Source: an uncultured Porphyromonadaceae bacterium (GTDB lineage Bacteria; Bacteroidota; Bacteroidia; Bacteroidales; Muribaculaceae). From it: a stretch of 64,000 nucleotides of DNA. The notes below the pieces were generated by a model. That model did not search any database, was not told where the DNA came from, and saw nothing but the letters and a program-made list of their open reading frames with translations. Below, one piece after another: positions 30,303 through 39,785 of the stretch. A program made the position numbers and the translations under genes. Numbering within the stretch: the first letter of the stretch is position 1; every line of letters begins with the position of its first letter. Location: positions 1 through 64,000 of the forward strand of contig CANPGB010000016.1 in the NCBI GenBank assembly GCA_947573485.1, given 5' to 3'.

Positions 30303-31010
30303 GCGTCTGCAAGACGCTGATTCATCTCATAACCCCGTACGCCGAAGCTCTTGCGGAGGCGTGCGGGGTTAGCTATGCCCTCACGGGTGGCGTCCGCATG
30401 GACGCCGATTAAAATTTGCGTCCTAAGCTATTTCTTATTACTTTTGTACATGAGTCACACGTCACTGACATATCACATTGTATTCGGCACTTGGTGTCGA
30501 TTCCCGGCGATTGTAGAAGAGCACGAGAGAGAGCTTTATAAGTTTATTCATACCTTCTCAACCGAGCGCGAAATCGTGATACGGCGAATAGGAGGAATGC
30601 CCGACCATATACATATTTTATGTGATATACCGGCAAAGATAGCGCTTGCCGACTTTGTGAAGTCACTGAAATCAGAGTCAAGCAAGTTCATGCGGGTGAA
30701 TCCACACTTCTCGAATTGGAAGAGCTGGGCAGAGGGCTATGGTGCTTTTACCGTAGATTCGTCGCTTCGAGAAACAAGAAAACTCTATATAATGAATCAA
30801 AAACAGCATCATCGCGTTCTATCTTTTGAAGATGAATATAGCTGTTTATTAAAAGAAGCCGGAGTAGAATTTTCCGGATTCGAACATTAGCAAACGTTCT
30901 TAATCAGCGTCCTGCCGGACGCACTCCCGAGCGCCGGGCACTACCCCTGCACGCCTACGCCAAGGCTTCGGCGTACAGGGTTACGAGATGAATCAGCGTC
31001 TTTCAGACGC
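30303..31010. mobile_element. putative RAYT/IS200-like element with nested inverted hairpins
   Basis: Hairpins A1 30303-30317, B1 30331-30370, A2 30389-30406, A3 30907-30922, B2 30945-30980, A4 30996-31010 placed symmetrically around a Y1 transposase gene; 30303-30335 and the reverse complement of 30978-31010 match at about 31/33 positions. Confidence 0.75.
30450..30890 (+). CDS. Y1 (HUH) transposase, REP-associated tyrosine transposase / IS200-like
   Basis: 146 aa; GGMPDHIHILCDIP HUH motif and candidate catalytic Tyr in KLYIMNQKQHH. Confidence 0.9.
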   Translation: MSHTSLTYHIVFGTWCRFPAIVEEHERELYKFIHTFSTEREIVIRRIGGMPDHIHILCDIPAKIALADFVKSLKSESSKFMRVNPHFSNWKSWAEGYGAFTVDSSLRETRKLYIMNQKQHHRVLSFEDEYSCLLKEAGVEFSGFEH

Positions 31011-31079
31011 TCAAATGCCCCACCAAAGCTGAAAAGCCACACTCCCCAAAAATTTCTTTTCAAAAAAATTGAAAAAAAT

Positions 31080-31110
31080 TTTGGCGAATAAAAAAAAGTG
31101 CGTAACTTTG
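31080..31110 (+). promoter_or_regulatory. tRNA promoter, TTTG-N19-TAACTTTG
   Basis: -33 TTTG and -7 TAACTTTG with 19-bp spacing, 12 bp upstream of the tRNA. Confidence 0.65.
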
Positions 31111-31121
31111 CACTCGCAAAC

Positions 31122-31195
31122 GGCGGGATAGCTCAGTTGGTTAGAGCGTCGGATTCATAACCCGGAGGTCACGAGTTCAATTCTCGTTCCCGCCA
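31122..31195 (+). tRNA. tRNA with CAT anticodon (probably elongator tRNA-Met)
   Basis: GGCGGGA...TCCCGCC acceptor stem, full cloverleaf, loop TTCATAA. Confidence 0.92.
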
Positions 31196-31220
31196 CAGCC
31201 TTATAGACCAATCATCAATA

Positions 31221-31249
31221 AAGCCGAAGCCTCAAGCTCCGGCTTTTTT
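31221..31249 (+). terminator. terminator after tRNA
   Basis: AAGCCGAAGC...GCTCCGGCTT followed by TTTT. Confidence 0.65.
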
Positions 31250-31257
31250 CTTGTATT

Positions 31258-32022
31258 ATGAAACACCAGCTAACCATGCGCGTCGGGTTTGTGCGTCGCC
31301 TCCGCGGAGGAAACGTGCACATCGGTCTTCACCCCGCCGACGCAAATGCGCTGCCCCCGATGCAGCCGGGGCAGTTTGTCGAAGTCGCCGTCGACAAAGC
31401 CAAAGTGCTCCTCAACCGCCCGTTCTCAATTTTCAACAGCAGCCCCGAGTGTCTGGAGCTCCTCGTAAAGCCCCTTGGCCGCGCCAGCGCCGCCATAGCC
31501 GACTATGAGGAAGGCGACACACTGCGCGTGATAGCCCCGCTCGGCCGCGGCTTCTCGCTGCCCGAAGCACCCGCACGCGTGCTGCTCGTCGGCGGTGGCG
31601 TGGGAGTGGCTCCCATGTACTATCTTGCCCGCGCCCTCAATGAGCGAGGCATACGCCCCGTGCTGGTCTACGGCGAGCGCACCGCCCCCGACCCCGCTCT
31701 CAAAGAGCTACTCAGCCGACACGCCGAGCTGCACATATGCACCGACGACGGCTCTGAGGGCTTCCACGGCTTTGTAATCGACCACCCCGCAGTCACTCAG
31801 GGCGAGTACGATTACGCCAAAATATGCGGCCCGGAGAAAATGATGAAGTTCATGCACAACTACATCGCCACCAACAAGAACTGGGACACTGAATTTTCAC
31901 TCGAAAATAAAATGGCCTGCGGCCTCGGAGCCTGCCTCTGCTGTGTGGAGAATACCACCACGGGCAACCGCTGCGTGTGCACCGACGGCCCCGTTTTCAA
32001 TCTCACCGAACTGCCATGGTAG
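31258..32022 (+). CDS. pyrK: dihydroorotate dehydrogenase electron transfer subunit
   Basis: [50 protein letters not shown] Fe-S motif; followed by pyrD. Confidence 0.93.
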   Translation: MKHQLTMRVGFVRRLRGGNVHIGLHPADANALPPMQPGQFVEVAVDKAKVLLNRPFSIFNSSPECLELLVKPLGRASAAIADYEEGDTLRVIAPLGRGFSLPEAPARVLLVGGGVGVAPMYYLARALNERGIRPVLVYGERTAPDPALKELLSRHAELHICTDDGSEGFHGFVIDHPAVTQGEYDYAKICGPEKMMKFMHNYIATNKNWDTEFSLENKMACGLGACLCCVENTTTGNRCVCTDGPVFNLTELPW

Positions 32023-32927
32023 ACCTCTCGACACGTATTGGCGACCTCGCCATTAAAAACCCCGTGCTCACCGCTTCGGGCACTTTCGGCTTCGGCCTCG
32101 AGTATGCCGACTTTGTAAATCTCTCGAATCTCGGTGGCTTCATTGTAAAAGGCACTACCCTGGAGCCCCGCGAAGGCAACCCCTACCCGCGTATGGCAGA
32201 AACTCCCTCGGGCATGCTCAATGCCGTAGGGCTTCAGAACAAGGGTGTTGACCACTTCATAAACCACACTTACCCTCAGCTCGAAGGCATAGGCACCGAA
32301 GTTATTGTAAACGTATCGGGAAAGTCGGTCGACGACTATGTAGCCGTGGCCGAGAAGCTTGCCGCCCTGCCCGAAATCCACGCCATAGAGCTGAATATAT
32401 CGTGCCCCAACGTCAAACAGGGAGGTATGGCCTTCGGCACCACCTGCGAAGGAGCCTCGGCCGTTGTCAGCGCTGTGCGCAAGGCGTGGCCGCGTCACCT
32501 CATGGTTAAGCTCTCGCCCAATGTAACCTCGATAACAGATATAGCCAAGGCTGCCGAGGGCGCCGGGGCCGACAGCCTCTCGCTTATCAACACCCTCTTG
32601 GGCATGGCTATAGATATAGAACGCCGACGCCCGATGCTCTCCACCGTTACCGGCGGACTCTCGGGGCCGGCGGTGAAACCTGTGGCCGTGCGCATGGTGT
32701 GGCAGGTGGCAAAGGCCGTAAATATCCCTGTGGTAGGTCTTGGCGGTATAGTATCGGCTGAAGACGCCATAGAGTTTATAATGGCCGGAGCCGTTGCCGT
32801 GCAGATTGGAACAGCCAACTTCATCGACCCCTCTGCCACTCAGAAGATTATCGACGGCATGGAGCAGTGGTGCGAACGCCACGGCGTGCGCTCAATAGCT
32901 GAACTGAGGGGCTGCATCAACGCCTGA
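32016..32927 (+). CDS. pyrD: dihydroorotate dehydrogenase, catalytic subunit
   Basis: [43 protein letters not shown]. Confidence 0.95.
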   Translation: MVDLSTRIGDLAIKNPVLTASGTFGFGLEYADFVNLSNLGGFIVKGTTLEPREGNPYPRMAETPSGMLNAVGLQNKGVDHFINHTYPQLEGIGTEVIVNVSGKSVDDYVAVAEKLAALPEIHAIELNISCPNVKQGGMAFGTTCEGASAVVSAVRKAWPRHLMVKLSPNVTSITDIAKAAEGAGADSLSLINTLLGMAIDIERRRPMLSTVTGGLSGPAVKPVAVRMVWQVAKAVNIPVVGLGGIVSAEDAIEFIMAGAVAVQIGTANFIDPSATQKIIDGMEQWCERHGVRSIAELRGCINA

Positions 32928-33905
32928 TCAGCGCTCACGCTTCATCATCACGTTATATTTCCGCAACTTGAAAGCGGGGTGATACGACTCCTTGGCAAAG
33001 CGCAGGCCGGGGTCGCCTGAATCGTCCTCGCGGTTGATATACTCTATTGCCGGGTGCAGCGAAAGCATGCGCTCGGCAAAAAGTTTATTTATGGCCTCGC
33101 CTGCGCCCGACACATCGTGGCGCATCTTCTCTATATGCAGCACGAGCGTATCGCCTGAAATCTCACCTGCGGTAAAAGCCACGATAGCACCTGTGCCGTC
33201 GCGCAGGATGGCACCCTCAAATGGATAGCTGCCGAAGTTGCGCAGCACATCGAGGCACTGCTCGCGCTCATATTCGGCCATTACGGGGTCGGCCTTGGCA
33301 CTCTCAATGTCGAGGGCGCTGAAGAAAGCTATAAGCTCGGGCAGATTTGCGGCACTTATGGGCTCGAGCGCATAGCCGGGGTTATCGGCTATGAAGCGGT
33401 TTACGTGGTTACGTTTCTTGCTGTAGGCTTTGCCCGAGAGGGTGGCGAGGTCGGAGGCGCGGTACACATAGTCGGCCCAGTCGGGGAGCTCTTCTATGTA
33501 CTCCACGCCGAGTTCCTTAAGCTCGTCAAGTCGGTCTTCGGGAACTGCAGAAAAGAAAAGCTCATCTCCGGTAGCGCGGCAGTGCTCGCGCAGGGTCTCG
33601 ACTGCCTCGGCCAGCGGCATGCGCCCCACCGGGAGCGAGAAGGCCGGGCGGCGCGAGAAATCTTCCGACAAGCCTTTGATAAACAATGTGTCGCCGCCGA
33701 CAATGGCGCGCTGGTATCCGAAGTAATCTATCCACATAAAAACACCCCCGGCTGTGAAATCGCAGGAGCGTGAACGGCTACATCGCAACATGGGCACGGT
33801 GCTGTCAATGTCTCGGTGGCTAAATGGTTCAAACAGCAGTTTCTTGGCCGGTTCGGCCACAATAACCGGGCGGCAACACCGCCGGTCGCTTGAATTTCGG
33901 GTCAT
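32928..33905 (-). CDS. DUF2156 / phosphatidylglycerol lysyltransferase-like protein
   Basis: GAT-like fold sequence: MWIDYFGYQRAIVGGDTLFIKG...KKRNHVNRFIADNPGY...INREDDSGDPGLRFAKESYHPAFKLRKY; start codon uncertain. Confidence 0.75.
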   Translation of the reverse strand: MTRNSSDRRCCRPVIVAEPAKKLLFEPFSHRDIDSTVPMLRCSRSRSCDFTAGGVFMWIDYFGYQRAIVGGDTLFIKGLSEDFSRRPAFSLPVGRMPLAEAVETLREHCRATGDELFFSAVPEDRLDELKELGVEYIEELPDWADYVYRASDLATLSGKAYSKKRNHVNRFIADNPGYALEPISAANLPELIAFFSALDIESAKADPVMAEYEREQCLDVLRNFGSYPFEGAILRDGTGAIVAFTAGEISGDTLVLHIEKMRHDVSGAGEAINKLFAERMLSLHPAIEYINREDDSGDPGLRFAKESYHPAFKLRKYNVMMKRER

Positions 33906-33912
33906 GATGAAT

Positions 33913-33981
33913 TGGGTTAGGGGTTAGGGGTGAGGAGTTAGGAGTTGGGGGTTAGTGGTGAGGGGTTGGGGGTGAGGGGTT
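33913..33981 (+). repeat. telomere-like G-rich imperfect repeat
   Basis: GGGTTAGGGGTTAGGGGTGAGGAGTTAGGAGTTGGGGGTTAGTGGTGAGGGGTTGGGGGTGAGGGGTT. Confidence 0.8.
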
Positions 33982-33998
33982 AAATAGTTGAAAGTTGA

Positions 33999-34044
33999 GG
34001 GTTGACAGTGATGCGATAACAATTAGATCACTCACTGTCAACCC
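33999..34044. terminator. 13-bp perfect inverted repeat, possible terminator
   Basis: GGGTTGACAGTGA...TCACTGTCAACCC. Confidence 0.55.
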
Positions 34045-34055
34045 ACTACACTGTA

Positions 34056-34796
34056 TCAATCGTCGAGCACGACGTCTTCGCCGGGCTTGTGGAGGCAGTA
34101 TATTTCTGTGCGGTTGAGCACCTGCTCGGGCAGGTTATATGTGGCGAAGTAGAGAGCCTGCTCGTAGTCGCCCTTGTAGTGCATCGGGAAGAAATAGTTG
34201 ACGCGTATTGTTTCTATGAACTTTTGGGCACCGGCGGCGCAGTTGGCACCCTGACGGACGTCGACGGGGAAGAAAGCGACATCTACAGCGGGGACTTCGG
34301 AGGCGATGCGGTGGAGCTCGACATCGAAGAGCTCGGTAGCCTTGTGCACCTCGCGCGGGGTGCTCTCCTTATCCCAATGCCAGAGGTTGAGGTCGCCGGC
34401 ATGGAAAATCTTGTAACCGTCGGAGAGGGTCACGAGGTAGCTCACACCGGCGTCGGTCGAGCCGTAAGCCTTGACGGCGACGCCTCCGGGGAGGTCTTCG
34501 ATGAGGTCGCCTCGGCTCATCCAGTCGATAGGCATATCGTCGTGAATCTCACGCGTGGGAATATCGTTCGAGAGAACGAAGATGCGGCGGTGGTTCTGAC
34601 CGAGGTTGAAGATGTCGGTGTTGAAGTGGTCGTGGTGGTTATGGGTGACCAGGAATATTACGGGTTTTCCGGGTTCGCGCTCAAGCGCTTTCACAACGCT
34701 GTGTGCGGGGTCGCGGTAATAGTCGAAAACAAGGAATACATCGGGAGTTTCAACGAGGAAACCCGAGTTGTCAAGGTAAGTGATTTTTGTTGCCAT
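34056..34796 (-). CDS. MBL-fold metallohydrolase (UPF0173-like)
   Basis: MATKITYLDNSGFLVET...VTHNHHDHFN. Confidence 0.85.
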   Translation of the reverse strand: MATKITYLDNSGFLVETPDVFLVFDYYRDPAHSVVKALEREPGKPVIFLVTHNHHDHFNTDIFNLGQNHRRIFVLSNDIPTREIHDDMPIDWMSRGDLIEDLPGGVAVKAYGSTDAGVSYLVTLSDGYKIFHAGDLNLWHWDKESTPREVHKATELFDVELHRIASEVPAVDVAFFPVDVRQGANCAAGAQKFIETIRVNYFFPMHYKGDYEQALYFATYNLPEQVLNRTEIYCLHKPGEDVVLDD

Positions 34797-35604
34797 TATC
34801 TAAGCGTTTATCGTCGGGAATTATTATCTGACGACGGTCGCTGGCAGGGAAGACATTTTCGGGCAGTTGCTTTTCGAGCTCGCTGTGCAAGCCTATCTGG
34901 TGACTGAAGTGTGTAAGCCAGGCCTGTCGCGGTTCCGTCAATTTAATAACGTCCAAAGCCTGGCTAAGGTTTAGGTGTGAGAAGTGGGGTTCGTGCCTGA
35001 GGGCATTGATGACAAGGGTGTCGACGCCGCGCAAGGCTTCGATGGTAGCCGGGGGCACGACGCTCGCATCGGTTATATAGGCGAAGTTGCCGAATCGGTA
35101 GCCGAGTATCGGCAGGCGCCCGTGTATGACTTCGAGGGGGAGCACCTCCATACTGTGCCCTGGCGCGTATTCAAGCATGAAAGGCTTGTATGGTTCAACT
35201 ACCCGGAGGTCGAATTGCGGCACGCCCGGATAAGGCGCCTCAGAAAAACAATACGGCACCCTCGCGCGCAGGTCGGCGGCCACATCGGCGCGGCAATACA
35301 GCGGGAAGTGCTCGCCGGGCACGGCGTAGCTGTAGGGGCGCAGGTCGTCGATGCCGCCCACATGGTCGTAGTGGCTGTGGGTGAGCACGGCGCAGGATAT
35401 GTCGGGGCAGTCCTCGCGCAGCATCTGTGTGCGGAAATCGGGACCGCAGTCAATGAGAATACCCGGCTTGCCCTCCTCGGGTTGGAGAATTGCCGAGCAT
35501 CGCAGACGTTTGTCGTGGGAGTCTGAGGAGGTGCACACATTGCAATTGCAGCGCATCTGAGGCACCCCGGTAGATGTTCCGGTACCTAAAAAAGTGAGTT
35601 TCAT
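34771..35604 (-). CDS. MBL-fold metallohydrolase (PhnP/RNase Z-like)
   Basis: LTFLGTGTSTGVPQMRCNCNVC, LTHSHYDHVGGIDDLRPY. Confidence 0.88.
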   Translation of the reverse strand: MKLTFLGTGTSTGVPQMRCNCNVCTSSDSHDKRLRCSAILQPEEGKPGILIDCGPDFRTQMLREDCPDISCAVLTHSHYDHVGGIDDLRPYSYAVPGEHFPLYCRADVAADLRARVPYCFSEAPYPGVPQFDLRVVEPYKPFMLEYAPGHSMEVLPLEVIHGRLPILGYRFGNFAYITDASVVPPATIEALRGVDTLVINALRHEPHFSHLNLSQALDVIKLTEPRQAWLTHFSHQIGLHSELEKQLPENVFPASDRRQIIIPDDKRLDNGNKNHLP

Positions 35605-36569
35605 TGTCGGAAACGGGTGAGATAACCGTCGTCAAAAATGAGATAAACGCCGTCGGAGTAGCTCCAGTGCTCGCGCATGCCTCCGTAGGTGGGAGTGCGC
35701 AGCACCTCGTGCGGAGCGCCGAGGGCAAGCCTGCATTCAACGCGGGTCATGCCCTCGCGGAGCTTCGACGCCACAATATATTCCCACACATCATCTTTAA
35801 TCTCGGGGTAAGACTTGCGGGGATCGGTAAAAGAGAAGAGGGTGTCGAAATTGCGTGTGGCCGCCCTCCCGGAGCCGGTGCTCATAAAGAGCATGCGAGC
35901 CTCGCCTGCGGGCGCTGTGCGGCGCAGCATGGCGCTGTCGGTGGCGTGGAAATAGACGGCAGCAACGAAATTCTCGTCTCCGGGGCCTACGCTGTCGATT
36001 TCCACCTCTATCTGGCGCAGGCCGTTGACGGGCATGCGGGTGGTGGCGTCGTACCACGCCGGAGTGCGCACAAAGTATCGCTTGCCACGCATGGCCGAGT
36101 CTACTTTCGCCACTATGCCGAGGTCTACTGTGAAGGGCACGGCGAGGTTTGCAATGGTGTCGAAGCGCTCTTTCGAGAGACCGGGCACGCGGTAGAAATA
36201 GCTGCGTCCATCGCCGGTGGTGAACACGAGTTCGCCGCCGTCGTCGCCGGTGAGGCTGCGGGCAGGTCGGAAAGAATCGAACTCGAGCACCGTGCCCGTC
36301 ATGTGACGGGTGTCGGCCGAGGCCGTGGTGAAGATAAGCGAGATGCGGTCGTTGGCCACAAGGAATCGCTTGCCGCGCTGCCATGCCGCCGGAGCCTGGG
36401 CTTGGACGTCGGCAAGGAAATCATGCTCGGGGCTCACCGTGGCCGCTCCCTCGCGCTTCACATCGTCGAGCTTGATGCGCGGAGTGCTCTCCACGCCCGT
36501 AAAACAGCCCCCGGCACCCAGAGCGAGTGCCGGAAGCATTAGATATATTACTGCCTTGCGGAGTATCAT
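35601..36569 (-). CDS. hypothetical lipoprotein
   Basis: 322 aa, lipobox-like LGAGGC; C-terminal SmpA/BamE-like LREGMTRVECRLALGAPHEV. Confidence 0.65.
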   Translation of the reverse strand: MILRKAVIYLMLPALALGAGGCFTGVESTPRIKLDDVKREGAATVSPEHDFLADVQAQAPAAWQRGKRFLVANDRISLIFTTASADTRHMTGTVLEFDSFRPARSLTGDDGGELVFTTGDGRSYFYRVPGLSKERFDTIANLAVPFTVDLGIVAKVDSAMRGKRYFVRTPAWYDATTRMPVNGLRQIEVEIDSVGPGDENFVAAVYFHATDSAMLRRTAPAGEARMLFMSTGSGRAATRNFDTLFSFTDPRKSYPEIKDDVWEYIVASKLREGMTRVECRLALGAPHEVLRTPTYGGMREHWSYSDGVYLIFDDGYLTRFRQ

Positions 36570-38704
36570 TCAGCAGTTTTGGGAGTGATGCCGAGGTTGT
36601 TGTAAATAAAGGAGTAAATGTCGGTGTACTCGTCAACGACCTTTGCAACGGGCTTGCCTGCACCGTGGCCGGCCTTGCTGTCGATGCGGATGAGCTTGGG
36701 AGCATCGCCGGTATCGGCTGCCTGGAGGGTGGCGGCATACTTGAAGGAGTGCGCGGGCACCACGCGGTCGTCGTGGTCGGCGGTGGTCACCATGATTGCA
36801 GGATAGGGAGTGCCGTCGTTGCTTATGTTATGCACGGGCGAGTAAGCGAGGAGGTATTTCGCCATTTCGGGGCTGTCATCGGCGGTGCCGTAGTCGGGCG
36901 CCCAGTTCCAGCCGATAGTGAAGAGGTGGTAGCGCATCATATCCATAACGCCCACACGGGGTATAGCAACCTTGAAGAGATCGGGGCGCAGGTTTACGGT
37001 GGCGCCTACGAGCAGACCGCCGTTGCTTCCACCCTCGATAGTGAGGAGCTCGGGGGTAGTCCAGCCATTGTCAATCATATACTCGGCAGCGGCAATAAAG
37101 TCGTTGAACACGTTGAGCTTGTTCTGCTTCGTGCCTGCCTTGTGCCACTCCTCGCCATACTCGGCACCGCCGCGCAGGTTAGCCTGGGCGTAGATACCAC
37201 CGTTCTCGAGCCACAGCAGACGGTTGGGACTGAAAGTGGGGTTGAGAGTTACGTTGAAGCCTCCGTAGCCGTAGAGGTATACGGGGTTCTTGCCGTCTGC
37301 CTCAATGCCCTTGCGGCGAACGGTGAACATGGGCACGCGGGTTCCGTCGGCCGAGGTGTAGAACACCTGCTCGGTGATATAATCTTCGGGGTTGAAGCCC
37401 TCGATTTCGGTGGCATGGAAGAGCTTGCTCTTGCCCGAGGCGAGGTCGTAGCTGTAGACGGCGGCAGGATAAACAAACGATGAGAATGTATAGAAAACAT
37501 CGTCGGTCGAGCGGTCGGCCGATACGGCTACGGTGCCGTAGGTGGGCAGCTCAATCTCGCGCACGAGTTTGCCGTCGGTGGTATAGACAAAGGCGTGGTT
37601 CGAGGCATCGCGGTCAAATACGGCGATAATATGGTCTTTGCCGGCGAAATTAACCGACGAGAGCACGCCTCCTTCGGGGTCCTGCGGAATTATTTCCTTC
37701 CAGTCGTCACGCGCGGGCTTGGCAGGGTCTACACACACGAAGCGGTTTGCGGGAGCGTCGACAGAGGTGAGCATGTACACCTTGCCGTCGATTATGCCTA
37801 TGATTTCGTTGGTGAAGTCCTGCGAGGGCTCGATGCTCACCCATTGCGCGCCGGGCTTGCGCATGTCTTTGATCATCACCGACTCTCCCGAGCCTTCACC
37901 GCCGCCGATAATAGCAAGGGCGCTGCCGTCGTGAGCGGTCTCGGCAGAGTGGAAGCGCAGGGGCTTCTCGGCGTCGTGGTAAACCACGGTATCGTCGGAC
38001 TGCGGAGTGCCTATCTTGTGGTAGTATACACTGTGAAACTCATTGGCATTGCTGAACTCCTTGCCGGCTTCGGGGCGGGGATATGCGCTGTAGTAGAAAC
38101 CGCGGCTGCCGTCCCATGCCGCGCCGGTAAACTTAGCCCACTCGATATGGTCGTCGAGGAGCTCGCCGGTGGCGGTGTCGAGCACAAAGATTTCAGTCCA
38201 GTCAGAGCCTGAGCGCGATATTGTGTAGGCAGTATACTTGCCGTCGGGGCTCTGGAAGAGGCCTGTGAGCGCCACGGTGCCGTCGTCGGAGAGCTTGTTG
38301 GGATCAAGGAAAACCTCGGCCTCACCGCCGGGAGCTTCGCTGCGGTAGATTATAGCCTGGTTGTGCGAGCCGTCGTTGGCCGAGAAGTAATATTTACCGT
38401 CGTCGCCCTTCCAGGGAGCGCCCTGACGGCTGTAGCGGTTGAGGGCGTCGAGGCGCTTGTGCAGGGCGTCGCGGAATGGAATCTGCGCGAGGTAGTCCTG
38501 CGTGAGTTTGTTCTCAGCCTCCACCCATGCCAGGGTTGCGGCTGCGGTGTCGTTCTCGAGGGGGCGGTAGGGGTCGGCCACCTCGATGCCGAAGACTTCG
38601 TAAGTGGTGCTGTCGTTCGGAGCCTGCGGATAGTCGAGCTTCGCGGGCTTGTTGGAGCATGAACCGAGAATAAGGGTCATTGCAAAAAGTGGAAAGTATC
38701 TCAT
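36566..38704 (-). CDS. prolyl oligopeptidase family S9 peptidase
   Basis: Lipoprotein signal at MRYFPLFAMTLILGSC; EGGSNGGLLVG nucleophile motif; HGAGKPVAK. Confidence 0.93.
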   Translation of the reverse strand: MRYFPLFAMTLILGSCSNKPAKLDYPQAPNDSTTYEVFGIEVADPYRPLENDTAAATLAWVEAENKLTQDYLAQIPFRDALHKRLDALNRYSRQGAPWKGDDGKYYFSANDGSHNQAIIYRSEAPGGEAEVFLDPNKLSDDGTVALTGLFQSPDGKYTAYTISRSGSDWTEIFVLDTATGELLDDHIEWAKFTGAAWDGSRGFYYSAYPRPEAGKEFSNANEFHSVYYHKIGTPQSDDTVVYHDAEKPLRFHSAETAHDGSALAIIGGGEGSGESVMIKDMRKPGAQWVSIEPSQDFTNEIIGIIDGKVYMLTSVDAPANRFVCVDPAKPARDDWKEIIPQDPEGGVLSSVNFAGKDHIIAVFDRDASNHAFVYTTDGKLVREIELPTYGTVAVSADRSTDDVFYTFSSFVYPAAVYSYDLASGKSKLFHATEIEGFNPEDYITEQVFYTSADGTRVPMFTVRRKGIEADGKNPVYLYGYGGFNVTLNPTFSPNRLLWLENGGIYAQANLRGGAEYGEEWHKAGTKQNKLNVFNDFIAAAEYMIDNGWTTPELLTIEGGSNGGLLVGATVNLRPDLFKVAIPRVGVMDMMRYHLFTIGWNWAPDYGTADDSPEMAKYLLAYSPVHNISNDGTPYPAIMVTTADHDDRVVPAHSFKYAATLQAADTGDAPKLIRIDSKAGHGAGKPVAKVVDEYTDIYSFIYNNLGITPKTAE

Positions 38705-38708
38705 TATG

Positions 38709-39785
38709 TTAGCTTGTGTGAACGTCGAGTTGAGGGAAGGGGAAAGAAATGCCTGCCTGGGGCAATTCATTGTAAATTCGCTCGTTGATGCCATAGAACA
38801 CGGCCCAGTAGTCAGGCGTCGAAACCCATGCCGTGCACTTGAGGTCGACACTGCTGGCGGCGAGTTCGGCGACCCACACGCGGGGCGAGCGGTCGACTGG
38901 CGCCGAGATAATGGCTTTCTCGGAGGGAAGGTCGGGGATGCTTGGCTTCACCTTTGCGCCGAACATGCGGCCGAAGAAACCGCGCTTTTTCTCGGGTTCG
39001 GGCGCCGCGGGCTCATCGCCGGCATGGGCGACAAGTTCTTCGGCGGCGCGGCGTTTGCGGTCGTCCTCGATGAATTTTTTCACTATGCGGTCGTCGGAGG
39101 CGAAGATTTCGAGAATCTTTGCACGGGCAGCCTCGACGTTGTCGCCGTAGCTTATGCCTACAGTCCAGTCGATACGGCGGTAATCCTCACGCGACCAATT
39201 GTTTACCGAGCCGGTAGAGAGGCCGCCGTTAGGAATGATTATCGATTTGTTGTCGCCGGTGCATATTATGGTGTGGAAAATCTGAATCTCGCTGACGGTA
39301 CCGGCATAGCCCTGGGCTTCGATATAATCGCCTATCTTGTAGGGCTTGAGCAGGAGTATGAGCACACCGCCTGCAAAGTTCTGCAGGGTGCCGCTCAGAG
39401 CCATACCGATAGCGACACCGGCAGAGGCAAAGATTGCAATGAACGACGACGTCTCAATTCCTAAAATGCCTATCACCGTGACTATCAAGATGAAGTACAG
39501 CACTATGCGCACCATGCTCAGCACGAAGGTGGTGAGCGAGCGGTCGAGCTTACGTTTGACGAACACGCCACTGAGGAAGCGGTACAGCTTATTGATAATC
39601 AGGCGGCCGATGTAGAACACCACGATAGCTATCGCCAGATTGATGGCGAAGGTGACCATGGAGTTTACAAGACGCGTCATGAGCTCGTCGAAGGGGAGCG
39701 AGCGGAGCACCTCCATTTCCTGCGAAGGTGTTGGCACAGAATCTGCAAGCGCGGGAGCGATGTCGGGAATCTGGAGTCGTATCAT
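38709..39785 (-). CDS. MscS-family mechanosensitive ion channel
   Basis: GIETSSFIAIFASAGVAIGMALSGTLQNFAGGVLILLLKPYKIGDYIEAQG. Confidence 0.95.
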   Translation of the reverse strand: MIRLQIPDIAPALADSVPTPSQEMEVLRSLPFDELMTRLVNSMVTFAINLAIAIVVFYIGRLIINKLYRFLSGVFVKRKLDRSLTTFVLSMVRIVLYFILIVTVIGILGIETSSFIAIFASAGVAIGMALSGTLQNFAGGVLILLLKPYKIGDYIEAQGYAGTVSEIQIFHTIICTGDNKSIIIPNGGLSTGSVNNWSREDYRRIDWTVGISYGDNVEAARAKILEIFASDDRIVKKFIEDDRKRRAAEELVAHAGDEPAAPEPEKKRGFFGRMFGAKVKPSIPDLPSEKAIISAPVDRSPRVWVAELAASSVDLKCTAWVSTPDYWAVFYGINERIYNELPQAGISFPFPQLDVHTS

